This document shows, in pieces, positions 51,527-60,183 of a stretch of DNA of 64,000 bases. This stretch comes from Bryobacterales bacterium. GTDB taxonomy: Bacteria > Acidobacteriota > Terriglobia > Bryobacterales > Bryobacteraceae. Position 1 is the stretch's first letter. The number at the start of each line of letters is the position of its first letter. The stretch covers positions 1-64,000 of the forward strand of contig PLOR01000104.1 in the NCBI GenBank assembly GCA_003142185.1, written 5' to 3'. Both the position numbers and the translations under genes were made by a program. The notes beneath the pieces were generated by a model. That model was not told the DNA's origin. It saw nothing but the letters and a program-made list of their open reading frames with translations, and searched no databases.

Positions 51527-52491
51527 TTGCCGCCGCTATCCGGAGCCGGTACGCCCGAGACGTTTCGCTTCACCGTCTCGGTGTTGTGCTGGATCTTCTC
51601 GGCGGTGCTTTTCTGCAGCGCGAATTCGCGGGCGGCATCCTCCTTGCGTCCCAGATCCTGGTAGGCGTGGGCGAGGGTGAAGTGGATCGTCGGATTGCCG
51701 GGTGCCAGTTTTGCGGCCGTTTCGAGCGGCCCCACGGCGTCGGCCGCGCGGTCGGAATCGAGCAGACACCGGCCCAGCCCGAAGTACGGCTCCGGTAAAC
51801 CGGCATTGAGCCTGGTCGCGTTTGTATAATGTTCGATGGCCTGCGGCAAGTGGCCGCCCTTGCGGGCCAACTCGCCCAGGAAGTATTCCGCTCCGGCGTT
51901 TTGCGGGTAGACCTTCAACTCCTGTTCGAACTCTTTGCGGGCCTCGTCGTTGGATGTGGCGGTGGCAGGCAGGGTCAGAATGATCTGGCCGATCCGGTTG
52001 TGAATCCCCGGCATCCGCGGTTCGCGCTCCAGCAGGACGCGGTACTCGGCGATCGCCTTCCGCCAATCGCCCTGCTTCTCGAACTTCTCGGCGTTGATTT
52101 CCACCACCAGGGGCGAATCGGGAGCAGCCTCCATGAGCTCCTGCGAACTCCGGGCCGACAGATCCGAGTACACGTGCGTGGCCATGAACAGTATCTCGGG
52201 ATCGTGCGGGAACTGCTCTTCCAGCCAGGCCAGCAACGTGGTGGCGGCGCCCTGATGGTTCAACATCATCGCGCAGCGAACGCCGGCGGCGCCCATGCGG
52301 CGCTTCAGATCGCGGTCCTCGATCTGGGAGTCCTGTTCCAGCGCCTGGTGGATCAGGGGCATGGCCTCGGTGCATTTCCCCTGCTCGGCCAGTTCGGTGG
52401 CGCGCTCGGCGGCTGACTGATCGGGCGCGGCAAGGCCGAAGCCGATCGAAAACGCCGCGGAGAGAAGTGCCATGATGGCCGGCCTACGCAT
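51523..52491 (-). CDS. Periplasmic TPR protein
   Basis: About 322 aa with a Sec signal (MRRPAIMALLSAAFSIGFGLA). Tetratricopeptide helices run through the whole protein: ERATELAEQGKCTEAMPLIHQALEQ, WRKAIAEYRVLLEREPRMPG, LPQAIEHYTNATRLNAGLPEPYFGLG and PTIHFTLAHAYQDLGRKEDAAREF. It probably acts as a scaffold for the surface proteins encoded beside it. The ATG at 52489-52491 is chosen for the signal peptide; 52473 is an alternative. It follows the Oar gene across a hairpin region and is coupled to the CRTAC1 gene. Confidence 0.88.
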   Translation of the reverse strand: MRRPAIMALLSAAFSIGFGLAAPDQSAAERATELAEQGKCTEAMPLIHQALEQDSQIEDRDLKRRMGAAGVRCAMMLNHQGAATTLLAWLEEQFPHDPEILFMATHVYSDLSARSSQELMEAAPDSPLVVEINAEKFEKQGDWRKAIAEYRVLLEREPRMPGIHNRIGQIILTLPATATSNDEARKEFEQELKVYPQNAGAEYFLGELARKGGHLPQAIEHYTNATRLNAGLPEPYFGLGRCLLDSDRAADAVGPLETAAKLAPGNPTIHFTLAHAYQDLGRKEDAAREFALQKSTAEKIQHNTETVKRNVSGVPAPDSGGK

Positions 52492-52547
52492 GCGAGACTC
52501 GCTCACTATATTGGAACACACCGGCTTCAGAACCTGCCGAAAAACAA

Positions 52548-52630
52548 TGGCCACGGATGAACACAGATGAACACCGACAGAAAAGCACTGGCTCTTCTTA
52601 TCCGTGTTTATCTGTGTTTATCCGTGGCCA
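52548..52630. repeat. GATGAACAC-type hairpin, second copy in the window
   Basis: Arms 52548-52579 (TGGCCACGGATGAACACAGA and on) and 52600-52630 (its imperfect complement, ending TCCGTGGCCA) form a long stem. The arm sequence is nearly that of the element at 41078-41152. It lies between the Oar and TPR genes on the minus strand and may attenuate read-through. Confidence 0.75.
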
Positions 52631-52649
52631 AGATGTTTTTTCGGAATGC

Positions 52650-52680
52650 GCGGCTCAGCACTACAGGAATGCTGAGCCGC
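52650..52680. terminator. Perfect 11-bp stem-loop after the Oar gene
   Basis: GCGGCTCAGCA (52650-52660) and TGCTGAGCCGC (52670-52680) pair perfectly around a 9-base loop, 18 bases past the Oar stop on the minus strand. No T run follows, so it may stabilise the message rather than end it. Confidence 0.55.
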
Positions 52681-52697
52681 GCTTGCTACAGGGGGAA

Positions 52698-55600
52698 CTA
52701 GAACACGTACTTCAAACCGAACTGCAGATTGCGAGCGCCTTGCGATGTATTGATGACGCCCGCTTGCGAGCCGCCGTAAATGTCGGCGGAATACCCGACC
52801 ACATCGAGAACCGGGGCGTTGAAGGCGTTGATGGCCTCAGCCCTGAACTCGACATGCTGGTTCTCGTGGCCCGGAATCATAAAGGTTTTCGCCAGACTGA
52901 GATCGATCTGCTTCAATCCGGGGCCCCGCTCCGTGCCGACGCCACAATTGCCGAAGTTGCCAGCCGGCGGATTGGACATGTTGGCGGTACCGAACCAAAC
53001 ATAGCCGCCGCCATTGGCTGCGGAGTTTTCCGCGAACGGAGTCGCTATCGACGGCCCGTTGCAATTGGGGCGTGGATCGAACGACCCAGTGCCCGGGTCG
53101 CCGCCCCAGTCTTGCATGGTAATCGGGAACCCTCCATGCGCGGTGAAGACGGCGTTCACATCCCAACCGCCGAGGACCGCATTGACAACCGGACTCGAAT
53201 CCCTGCCATACATGCGGTTCTTGCCGAAGGGCAGCTGGTAGGTGACGTAACCGTTGAATACGCTGGTCAAGTCGTGGTCGCAGTAGCCATAGTCGGCGGC
53301 TATGTCATAAGTGTTCTGCGGGAAGCTGATGTCGTTGCTGGCCTGGCTGGCCGCGTCGTCTCCATACCGCCCGTAGTAACCGTTGTTGTTAGTCAGGCAC
53401 TTGGACCAGGTGTAATTCGCCTGGAACGAGAGTCCCTGTTTGAGCCGTTGTTGGAACGAAAGCTGCAAGGCATTGTAATTCGCTTCGCCCGTGGTTTCGT
53501 TGAGTCTCGTCTGACCCGGTCCATCGGCGACGAGGGCCGGATTTCCGGCGAGCAGCGGGCTGGGTAATACTACGCCCGGCGACGCGAGAAATCCCTGATT
53601 GGCGTTGACGATGGTCGCCAGGTGATCGTTATGTTGTCCGACATAGGCGGCCTGCAGCGTTGTTGCGCTGCCGAACTGCCGTTGCACGGAAAGATTCCAC
53701 TGGTTGGACACAGCGGGACGGTAGTTCGGATCCGTCAGGTGTATCCTCACGCCTGTGAAACAGGACGCGGGAGCGGAGGTCACGTTCGCGACCGTGCATC
53801 CGGCAGTATTGCCGAGCCCTGCGAAACCCTGGTCGAGAGTGACCTGATTCGACGGGATACCACTGGTGCCATTCCAATTACCCGACAAGTCGGCGTTCCA
53901 CGGAGCATTCGTAGCCAGCCGGTTATACTCGCCCGTGCCTTCCGAGAAGCTGGAGCGGCTGAGCGCGGCACGAAACACGGTGTTTTTCAAAGGACTCCAG
54001 GCCAGACCAATGCGCGGCAGGAAGTTGGCAATGCCGTTGTACTGGTTGTACATGGCGGCGCTGACGCCACCCACCCCCGCGAGTTCTATCTTACCCGTGT
54101 CTTCCTGGACGTTGGTCTCCCGATTGCCGATTTCGTAAATCGGCGTGAACAGTTGCCAGCGCAAGCCAAGATTAACGGTCAGCTTCGGAGTTAGCTTCCA
54201 GTCATCCTGTATATAAGCTCCCAAGGCGTCGTTGCGCTGTCCGACAGTGGCTCCGAACCCGGTGCCGATACCCATATAAGAAGGTAGACCGACCAAGAAG
54301 TCGGTTTCCGCATTTCCAGTGTAAGTTCCATTGAACCCGATCTGGCCCGCGCCGCCATCGGCAACCACCGACGGAATGTAATCGTTGCGGTAACGGATGA
54401 ACTGGAACCCGAATTTCACGTTGTGCGCGCCGTGGGTCCAGAGCGCCGTATCTTCGAGCAGGATGGAGGTCTGGTGGAAGATCTCCGGGGCATCGGCCGT
54501 TCCGAAAGCAAACGGACCGTTGACGGTGCCGCCGAGCGGCGCTCCCGAGAAGGAGAAACCCGGCAGGTAGTTGGTTGGCTCGCCGGGCACCAACGCGCCC
54601 AGATTCGAGGAAGTGCTGGGCTGGATATTCGCTTCCGCCGGATAGTAGTTCACACCAACGCGAAACTCATTGACGATGTTCGGCTTCACGGTCTTTGCGT
54701 AGTTAATGACGCCGTTCCAGAGCGGCAGGTGCTCGTTGCCGTTGGTGCTGTACAGCACTGCCTGGCTGTTCACGAACTGCTGTACGACGTTCTGTTCCGA
54801 GTACCGCACCGACACGTGATCGCTATCGTTTGGGTTCCAGTCGATCTTGACGTCGCCCTGATTGCCATTGGTGAAATCGTGTTCCGAATTGGGCACGTTG
54901 TTGAGCAGTCCGGTGCCGCCGGGTTGCGGAAGCGCCTTCATAATGTTCAGAGCAGTCTTGCTAATGGTGATGCAGGGATCGATGCCCATGGTCTGACCGG
55001 CGCCGCATGTCGTTGCCTGATTGAGGTTCGAGGGCATGGGAACATTCGTGCCCGGGTAGTGCAGCGCTACTCCCAGATCCGTGAAGTTCAGGCTGTTTTC
55101 GGCGGTGGTGAAGGTATTCATGGAGACGACCGTGGTCGGGTGGTCAAAGCGCGACCCCTGGAAGTCGCCGAAGAAGAAGAGTTTGTTCTTCTTGATAGGA
55201 CCGCCGATGGTTCCGCCAAAATCGTTCCAGCGTAGGTTTTGCGGGTTGGCGCTTTCACTGGAGAATTGGCTGAAGTTCCGCAACCACTCATTGGCATTCA
55301 GGTCGTTGTTGCGAAAGAACTCAAACGCATCGCCATGGTAAGTGTTGGTTCCCGACTTGGTGATCACGCTGATGACGCCGCCCATGAACTGCCCGTAATC
55401 CGCCGGCGGGTTGTTGGTGATGACGTTGAATTCCTCGATCGCATCCACGTTCGGCGCGTAGGCGACGTTGTTGTCCACGAATTCCACGTTTTCCATGCCG
55501 TCCAACAGGTAGTAGTTCGCCTGTTCGCGATTACCATTGATATAGGGGCGGCCGGAGTTGAATGTCGACTGCCCGGTATTGAAGGCGCCCGGGCTGGTGG

Positions 55601-56108
55601 TGACGGCGCCAGGCATCAGCAGAGTCAGTTGGTTGTAGTTGCGCGTTTCGAGCGGCAGGCTGGTGATGGCCTCCGATTGCATCACCGTGCCGACGGTAGT
55701 CGTCTCGGCCTGCAGGATTGGCGCCGCGCCGGTCACTTCCACCGATTCGCTGATGTTGCCGACCTTCAACTGGAAATCGAGTTTGGCGACCTGGTTGATT
55801 TCGAGTTCCACCTTCGGCTGAATGGCAGCCTCGAACCCGGTCTTGGTCACCTTTATTTGATAACGGCCCACGGGAAGCCGAGATAGGTTGTAGGCGCCGG
55901 CACTATCGGTGACGGCGGAGAATGTCGTACCGCGATCCAGATCTCCAGCCGTGACCTTGGCGGCCGCGACCGTCGCTCCCGTCGAATCGCTGACGACGCC
56001 ATTTACGGACGCGGTAACGTCCTGCGCCCGGAGCGGAAAGCTCGAGACCAGGGCCGCGAACAGACACAGCCCAAGAACCCGAACTGTGGAGTAGCGCTTC
56101 AGTTGCAT
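52698..56108 (-). CDS. Oar-like TonB-dependent receptor of the chitin locus
   Basis: About 1136 aa. Signal peptide MQLKRYSTVRVLGLCLFAALVSSFPLRAQ (first part MQLKRYSTVRVLGLCLF), then a carboxypeptidase-regulatory-like domain (ASVNGVVSDSTGATVAAAKV, about 33-115). A plug-like region follows (EEFNVITNNPPADYGQFMGGVISVITKSGTNTYHGDAFEFF in segments). The long barrel ends FGLKYVF with a terminal Phe. AGGGAG stands just before the ATG at 56106-56108. Its place among chitinolytic genes and its own copy of the shared element suggest uptake or binding of chitin oligomers; the ligand is not shown by sequence alone. Confidence 0.92.
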   Translation of the reverse strand: MQLKRYSTVRVLGLCLFAALVSSFPLRAQDVTASVNGVVSDSTGATVAAAKVTAGDLDRGTTFSAVTDSAGAYNLSRLPVGRYQIKVTKTGFEAAIQPKVELEINQVAKLDFQLKVGNISESVEVTGAAPILQAETTTVGTVMQSEAITSLPLETRNYNQLTLLMPGAVTTSPGAFNTGQSTFNSGRPYINGNREQANYYLLDGMENVEFVDNNVAYAPNVDAIEEFNVITNNPPADYGQFMGGVISVITKSGTNTYHGDAFEFFRNNDLNANEWLRNFSQFSSESANPQNLRWNDFGGTIGGPIKKNKLFFFGDFQGSRFDHPTTVVSMNTFTTAENSLNFTDLGVALHYPGTNVPMPSNLNQATTCGAGQTMGIDPCITISKTALNIMKALPQPGGTGLLNNVPNSEHDFTNGNQGDVKIDWNPNDSDHVSVRYSEQNVVQQFVNSQAVLYSTNGNEHLPLWNGVINYAKTVKPNIVNEFRVGVNYYPAEANIQPSTSSNLGALVPGEPTNYLPGFSFSGAPLGGTVNGPFAFGTADAPEIFHQTSILLEDTALWTHGAHNVKFGFQFIRYRNDYIPSVVADGGAGQIGFNGTYTGNAETDFLVGLPSYMGIGTGFGATVGQRNDALGAYIQDDWKLTPKLTVNLGLRWQLFTPIYEIGNRETNVQEDTGKIELAGVGGVSAAMYNQYNGIANFLPRIGLAWSPLKNTVFRAALSRSSFSEGTGEYNRLATNAPWNADLSGNWNGTSGIPSNQVTLDQGFAGLGNTAGCTVANVTSAPASCFTGVRIHLTDPNYRPAVSNQWNLSVQRQFGSATTLQAAYVGQHNDHLATIVNANQGFLASPGVVLPSPLLAGNPALVADGPGQTRLNETTGEANYNALQLSFQQRLKQGLSFQANYTWSKCLTNNNGYYGRYGDDAASQASNDISFPQNTYDIAADYGYCDHDLTSVFNGYVTYQLPFGKNRMYGRDSSPVVNAVLGGWDVNAVFTAHGGFPITMQDWGGDPGTGSFDPRPNCNGPSIATPFAENSAANGGGYVWFGTANMSNPPAGNFGNCGVGTERGPGLKQIDLSLAKTFMIPGHENQHVEFRAEAINAFNAPVLDVVGYSADIYGGSQAGVINTSQGARNLQFGLKYVF

Positions 56109-56273
56109 AAAAGCTCCCTTCATTTCGCTTTCGGTTAGGAACGCTCTGTCCTGCCGGCGCGTTGCCGTGCGGCCAACGCAAAACATGCCCTGCCGGAATC
56201 ACTTCGAGCCGCCGGGCTACCGACCGCAGTCCCCTGACCGCTTTACGCAATCCTGGGCCGTCCGGGGACCGCT

Positions 56274-56320
56274 GTCCAGTTCCAAACCGTTGCACAGGCG
56301 GTTCGCAACATGTTCGATAC
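56274..56320 (-). promoter_or_regulatory. Chitin-locus element, copy 3 (before the Oar gene)
   Basis: The least conserved copy, 47 bases on the minus strand: GTATCGAAC, ATGTTG, GAAC, GCAACGGTT, TGGA, ACTGGACA. About 20 bases after ACTGGACA, GACGGCCCAG resembles GACGGCTCAG after copy 1. Confidence 0.55.
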
Positions 56321-56421
56321 ACCTGAATGCTCACCGGGCACGACTTATGCGCTGGAGCGCCCCTCGATCCGATCGTCCCCAGCCTCGATTCGTGTGGACG
56401 CGCACAGGGTTTTTGAGTGCG

Positions 56422-56490
56422 GTTGGCAGGCGAAAGCGCCTGCCCCACTTTGCCGGCGAAGCAGTGGGGCAGGCGCTTTCGCCTGCCAAC
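56422..56490. repeat. Inverted pair of the 27-bp dispersed repeat
   Basis: 56422-56448 is the reverse complement and 56464-56490 the direct copy of the 27-base unit seen at 18872-18898, all three identical. They are separated by 15 bases. The pair can form one long cruciform, or two hairpins with core GGCAGGCGCTTTCGCCTGCC. Confidence 0.85.
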
Positions 56491-56545
56491 AGTTCGGGCC
56501 GACACCGGACCGGCGCTGGTGGAGCAGCACGCCCGGATGAGGCGC

Positions 56546-57775
56546 CTACTGCAAGCCGTTGGCGAGGGTGGTCAGGAGCGTGGCGGCGGAATCGTCGTTA
56601 CTCAGTTCCCACGACATCGCGCCGGCCAGGCCCTTGCGCTTGATGTAGTTGGTCTTGTTCAACAATGAGGCGGGATCGTCATAGGACCAGAAGATCCCGG
56701 CGGATGGGCTGTAAACCCAGAAGGCCTGCGCCACCGGGTCGCGGAAAGCGGGATAGCCAAGATTCTTGAGCGCGCGAAACGCCTCGGTGCCAGATTCGCT
56801 GCCGGGCTCGTCGCTCGCCTTCGCGGGCCCGGCTCCCGGTTGAAACAGCCCGTTGTTGGTGTTGGGCACGCCCTTCCAGCCGTGACCGTAAAACGGCACG
56901 CCCAGCACGAGCTTCGCAGGCGGAACGCCGGCTGCCAGGTAGTCCGTTACCGCGCGGTCGATGTTCCGGTTCGCGGTGTCGGCCGGCTCCGCCGGATTGG
57001 CGTATAGCGCGGCGTGGTGATTGGTAACTTTCTCCCACGTTCCGTGAAAGTCGTACGCCATCAGGTTGATGTAGTTGAGGTAGGGATGAATTGCGTTGAG
57101 ATCTAGGATCGAGTAGTCTTCGTGACCCGCCGGCGCCGCTATCGTCAACAGGTAACGTTTGTCGAGAAGATCGAGCTGTCGCCGGAACTCGGCCAGCAGC
57201 AACGTGAAGTTGCGCGGATCGGCGGGCGAAAAGGCGCTGGTGTTGCCCAGGGCGCCGGGATACTCCCAATCGACGTCGATGCCGTCGAACAGGCCCGCCA
57301 TCGACATCCCGTTGCCGAGGTCGCCTTTGAGGAACAGGCCAATGCAGGAGGCCACGAAAGCCTGGCGCGAGGCGGCGCTCGATGCCGCCTCCGAAAAATG
57401 GGATGAGAGCGTCCAGCCTCCTAGTGAGATGAGCACCTTCAGCCGCGGATACGCCGCCTTCAACTTGAGCAATTGACCGAAGTTACCGCGCACAGTCTGC
57501 GGCTCCGCGCGGTCGGCCTTCCCGTCCACGCTGTCAGCGGCACCATATGGTTTTTCATAGTCGGCCACCGGGTCCGAAATGGCGCACCCGGTGGCCGTCG
57601 GTTTGCCGAATGCGTACATCAGGTGCGTGATCCGGGCCGCCGCGCCGCTGGTCGCGATGTTCTTGGGATGGTACGCGGTGCCCCCGTTGTAGAAGTACGC
57701 GATGTTGACCCGCTGTGCGTTCGCCGCCAGCGCCAACAGGAACAGCAAGGCCACTGCAGGGGCACGATGCCGCAT
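56546..57775 (-). CDS. Secreted GH18 chitinase
   Basis: 409 aa, single-domain. Signal peptide MRHRAPAVALLFLLALAANA. The GH18 barrel shows LKVLISLGGWTLSSHFSEA and the catalytic DxxDxDxE motif as FDGIDVDWEYPG (Glu near 172). Further on come INLMAYDFHGTWEKVTNHHAAL and FWSYDDPASLLNKTNYIKRKGLAGAMSWELSNDD (segments GIFWSYDDPASLLNK and GLAGAMSWELSND). It hydrolyses chitin to chito-oligosaccharides. There is no carbohydrate-binding module. It starts 3 bases after the stop of the phosphorylase gene, so it is the last gene of the MFS-fusion-phosphorylase operon. Confidence 0.95.
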   Translation of the reverse strand: MRHRAPAVALLFLLALAANAQRVNIAYFYNGGTAYHPKNIATSGAAARITHLMYAFGKPTATGCAISDPVADYEKPYGAADSVDGKADRAEPQTVRGNFGQLLKLKAAYPRLKVLISLGGWTLSSHFSEAASSAASRQAFVASCIGLFLKGDLGNGMSMAGLFDGIDVDWEYPGALGNTSAFSPADPRNFTLLLAEFRRQLDLLDKRYLLTIAAPAGHEDYSILDLNAIHPYLNYINLMAYDFHGTWEKVTNHHAALYANPAEPADTANRNIDRAVTDYLAAGVPPAKLVLGVPFYGHGWKGVPNTNNGLFQPGAGPAKASDEPGSESGTEAFRALKNLGYPAFRDPVAQAFWVYSPSAGIFWSYDDPASLLNKTNYIKRKGLAGAMSWELSNDDSAATLLTTLANGLQ

Positions 57776-57778
57776 GAT

Positions 57779-60175
57779 TCATCCCATCACTACGGTGACT
57801 TGATTGGCGGAACCCGCCTGCTGAGGCGGTATCGCGCCGTCAACCGGTTCACCATTCAGCGTAATCGACTGGACGCCCTTCTGCACTCCGCGGGGGTTGG
57901 TGACCGTGATCTCGAACGCGGCGCCACGCCACCGGCGCGTCACCTGGAAGCCTTTCCACTCGGCCGGTATGCAGGGATCCACGATCAAGCCCTCAAAACT
58001 CAGCCGGACTCCGAGGATCCAGCGCGTGGCGGCAGTATAATTCCATCCGCCGCTGCCGGTCAGCCACGGATGCCGGGCGCGGCCGAAAGCCGTATGGTCC
58101 CGCCCCATCACGAACTGGCAATAGGAGTACGGTTCCGCCTCGCGAATCTCGATCCGGTCGTTCTGGTTCGACGGCAGCAGCGCGTCGTAGAACTTCATGG
58201 CTCGTTCGCCGCGTCCGAGCTTGCACTCGGCGATGACGGCCCAGGGATTGGGATGGCTAAAGATGGCCGCGTTCTCTTTGATGCCCTTGTAGACCCGCGT
58301 GACAAACCCTATATCGTCATCCGGCTTGGAAAACGCCGGCCACAGGAGGTGAATGCCGTATGGGGAGTAGAGATGCCGGTCCACGGCGTCCATCGCCAGC
58401 CTGCCGCGCTCCGCGGAGGCCGCATCGGAAAGCACGGCCCAGGTGTTGCTTTCGAGAAAGATCTTGCCTTCCTCGCTCTCCCGCGTGCCGATGCGGACTC
58501 CCTTGGCCGTGAAGCCGCGCAGGTACCACTCGCCATCCCAAAGCTCCCTCTCGCAGGCCGCTTTGACTTTGTCCCCAAGGGCGGCGCATTCGCGGGCATC
58601 CTGTTCGCAGCCCAGGTACTCCGCCGCCTCGACGAAAGCTCGCAGCGCCCAGTGATGCAGGAAGGAGACCATGGCACTTTCCCCGCCGCCCAGGTTCAGG
58701 CAATCGTTCCAGTCGGCACGCAGCCCTTGGCAGATGCCGTTCGAGCCGACGTGGCGGGCGGAGAAATCGAGAGCGCGTTTCAGGTGCTGGTAGACGGTGG
58801 CCTCGTCCTGGTCCGCGAACGGAACCACCTCCCCGAACAGTGCGTCGTCCCCGGTCTCTTTCACGTACTCGCAGATCGAGACCACCAGCCACAGCGCGTC
58901 GTCCGAGCAAACGTCTTCGAGACCGTGAATGATACTCTTGCGGTCCGGCGTCGCGGTCACCGTGGGCGATTTGAACTTGGGGGCCTTCTGCTTGGCCGGA
59001 TCGAACCAGTCCGGATCGAACAGGTGCAGCCCATAGCCCTGGCTCACCTGCCCTTGCAGCAGTTCGAGAATGCGCTGCCGGCATTTTCCGGGATTGGTGT
59101 GAACCACGCTCATCAGGTCCTGCGACGTATCGCGATATCCCAAGCCGGTGCGTCCGCCCACCTCGATGAACGATGCGAACCGCGACCAGACCACGCACGT
59201 CTCCGCCTGGTATAGCGTCCAGGTGTTGATCATGGTGTCGAGACCCTGGTGCGGAGTTTTGCACTGGAACGCAGCTAGCTTTTGCTCCCAATATGACCGG
59301 AGCGCCGCAAACGCGCGGTCCACTTCGGCCAGGTCCGAGTACTTGGCCTTCGCCTCCCGCCCTTTGGCGCGCGGGCCAACTCCCAGCAGGAAAACCAGCC
59401 GCGTTTCTTCTCCCGGCGCGAGCGTCAGCCGCTTATGCAGCGCACCGCAATGATTCCCGCCCAGCTCGGAACTGGCGGCGCACTCCCCCCGCTCCACCGC
59501 CGCCGGGTTGGTCTCCGTCCGGTAGTTCCCCAGGAAACGGTCCCGCATGCAGTCATAGCTGTCCGGCTCGAAGTTCGAGGCGAAGTAGTGAAAGGTCCAC
59601 GGCTCGTAAAAGAAATCGTATTCGATGATGCCGTCCTGGTAGCTCGCCCCGGAGGCGTAAAGGCTCATCTGCAGGTTCTGGTTGTCGATTTCGATATGGT
59701 GGAAGGAGAACTCCAGGTACGAAAACACGCTGAGGTGGCGCTGGCGCGAGCCGGTGTTCTTGATCCGCACATCCCACAGCTCGGCATCGTCGTCGACCGG
59801 GATGAAAACGGTCTGCTCCGCGTGCAGGTCCTGGTAGTCGCAGGAGAACTTCGAGTACGAGAGACCGTGCCGGCACTGGTAGCTGGCTTTCGCCAGGTCC
59901 TTGCCCACGGGCTGCCAGGAGACCGACCAATACTCGCCCGTGTCGTCATCGCGCAGGTAGACGTAGCGCCCCGGCCGGTCCAACGGAACGCCGTTGGCGC
60001 GGAAGCGCGTAATCCGCTGGTGCTCGGCATTTTGGTAGAAGGAGTACCCGCCGGCGTTGTGCGAGATCACGGTGCATAGATCCCGCACTCCCAGGTAGTT
60101 GGTCCAGGAGACCGGCACATCCGGCCGCTCAATGACGTATTCTCTGTTCTGGTTGTCGAAGTAGCCGTAGCGCAA
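57779..60175 (-). CDS. chbP: N,N'-diacetylchitobiose phosphorylase (GH94)
   Basis: About 798 aa, the length of the Vibrio enzyme. It splits N,N'-diacetylchitobiose with phosphate into GlcNAc-1-P and GlcNAc in the cytosol. The text is very close to what I recall of Vibrio ChbP: YGYFDNQNREYVIERPDVP, FCTV-like LCTVISHNAGGYSFYQNAE, MINTWTLYQAETCVVWSRF, ASFIEVGGRTGLGYRDTSQD and GRDHTAFGRARHPWLTGSGG. The catalytic Asp is in GLRADWNDCLNLGGGES (about residue 488). The TTG at 60173-60175 is chosen as start: AGG lies 6 bases upstream and the protein then begins (M)RYGYFDN as in homologues. A GTG at 60187, overlapping the previous stop, is the alternative. Confidence 0.95.
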   Translation of the reverse strand: MRYGYFDNQNREYVIERPDVPVSWTNYLGVRDLCTVISHNAGGYSFYQNAEHQRITRFRANGVPLDRPGRYVYLRDDDTGEYWSVSWQPVGKDLAKASYQCRHGLSYSKFSCDYQDLHAEQTVFIPVDDDAELWDVRIKNTGSRQRHLSVFSYLEFSFHHIEIDNQNLQMSLYASGASYQDGIIEYDFFYEPWTFHYFASNFEPDSYDCMRDRFLGNYRTETNPAAVERGECAASSELGGNHCGALHKRLTLAPGEETRLVFLLGVGPRAKGREAKAKYSDLAEVDRAFAALRSYWEQKLAAFQCKTPHQGLDTMINTWTLYQAETCVVWSRFASFIEVGGRTGLGYRDTSQDLMSVVHTNPGKCRQRILELLQGQVSQGYGLHLFDPDWFDPAKQKAPKFKSPTVTATPDRKSIIHGLEDVCSDDALWLVVSICEYVKETGDDALFGEVVPFADQDEATVYQHLKRALDFSARHVGSNGICQGLRADWNDCLNLGGGESAMVSFLHHWALRAFVEAAEYLGCEQDARECAALGDKVKAACERELWDGEWYLRGFTAKGVRIGTRESEEGKIFLESNTWAVLSDAASAERGRLAMDAVDRHLYSPYGIHLLWPAFSKPDDDIGFVTRVYKGIKENAAIFSHPNPWAVIAECKLGRGERAMKFYDALLPSNQNDRIEIREAEPYSYCQFVMGRDHTAFGRARHPWLTGSGGWNYTAATRWILGVRLSFEGLIVDPCIPAEWKGFQVTRRWRGAAFEITVTNPRGVQKGVQSITLNGEPVDGAIPPQQAGSANQVTVVMG

Positions 60176-60183
60176 AACGCACC

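Larger units (their letters stand above)
56109..56545. other. Long intergenic region between the Oar and chitinase genes
   Basis: 437 bases with no gene. It holds the shared chitin-locus element (56274-56320), about 165 bases before the Oar start, and an inverted pair of 27-bp repeats (56422-56490) nearer the end of the chitinase gene, which probably separates the two transcription units. Confidence 0.7.

Noticed and set aside
52548-52680. A CRISPR array or tRNA in the hairpin-rich gap after the Oar gene
   Set aside because: There are no regularly spaced direct repeats with spacers and no cloverleaf; the structures are two independent stem-loops.
57473-59215. A 580-codon plus-strand frame opposite chitobiose phosphorylase
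   Set aside because: High GC leaves the antisense strand open. The minus strand encodes a full, clearly recognisable phosphorylase and chitinase.
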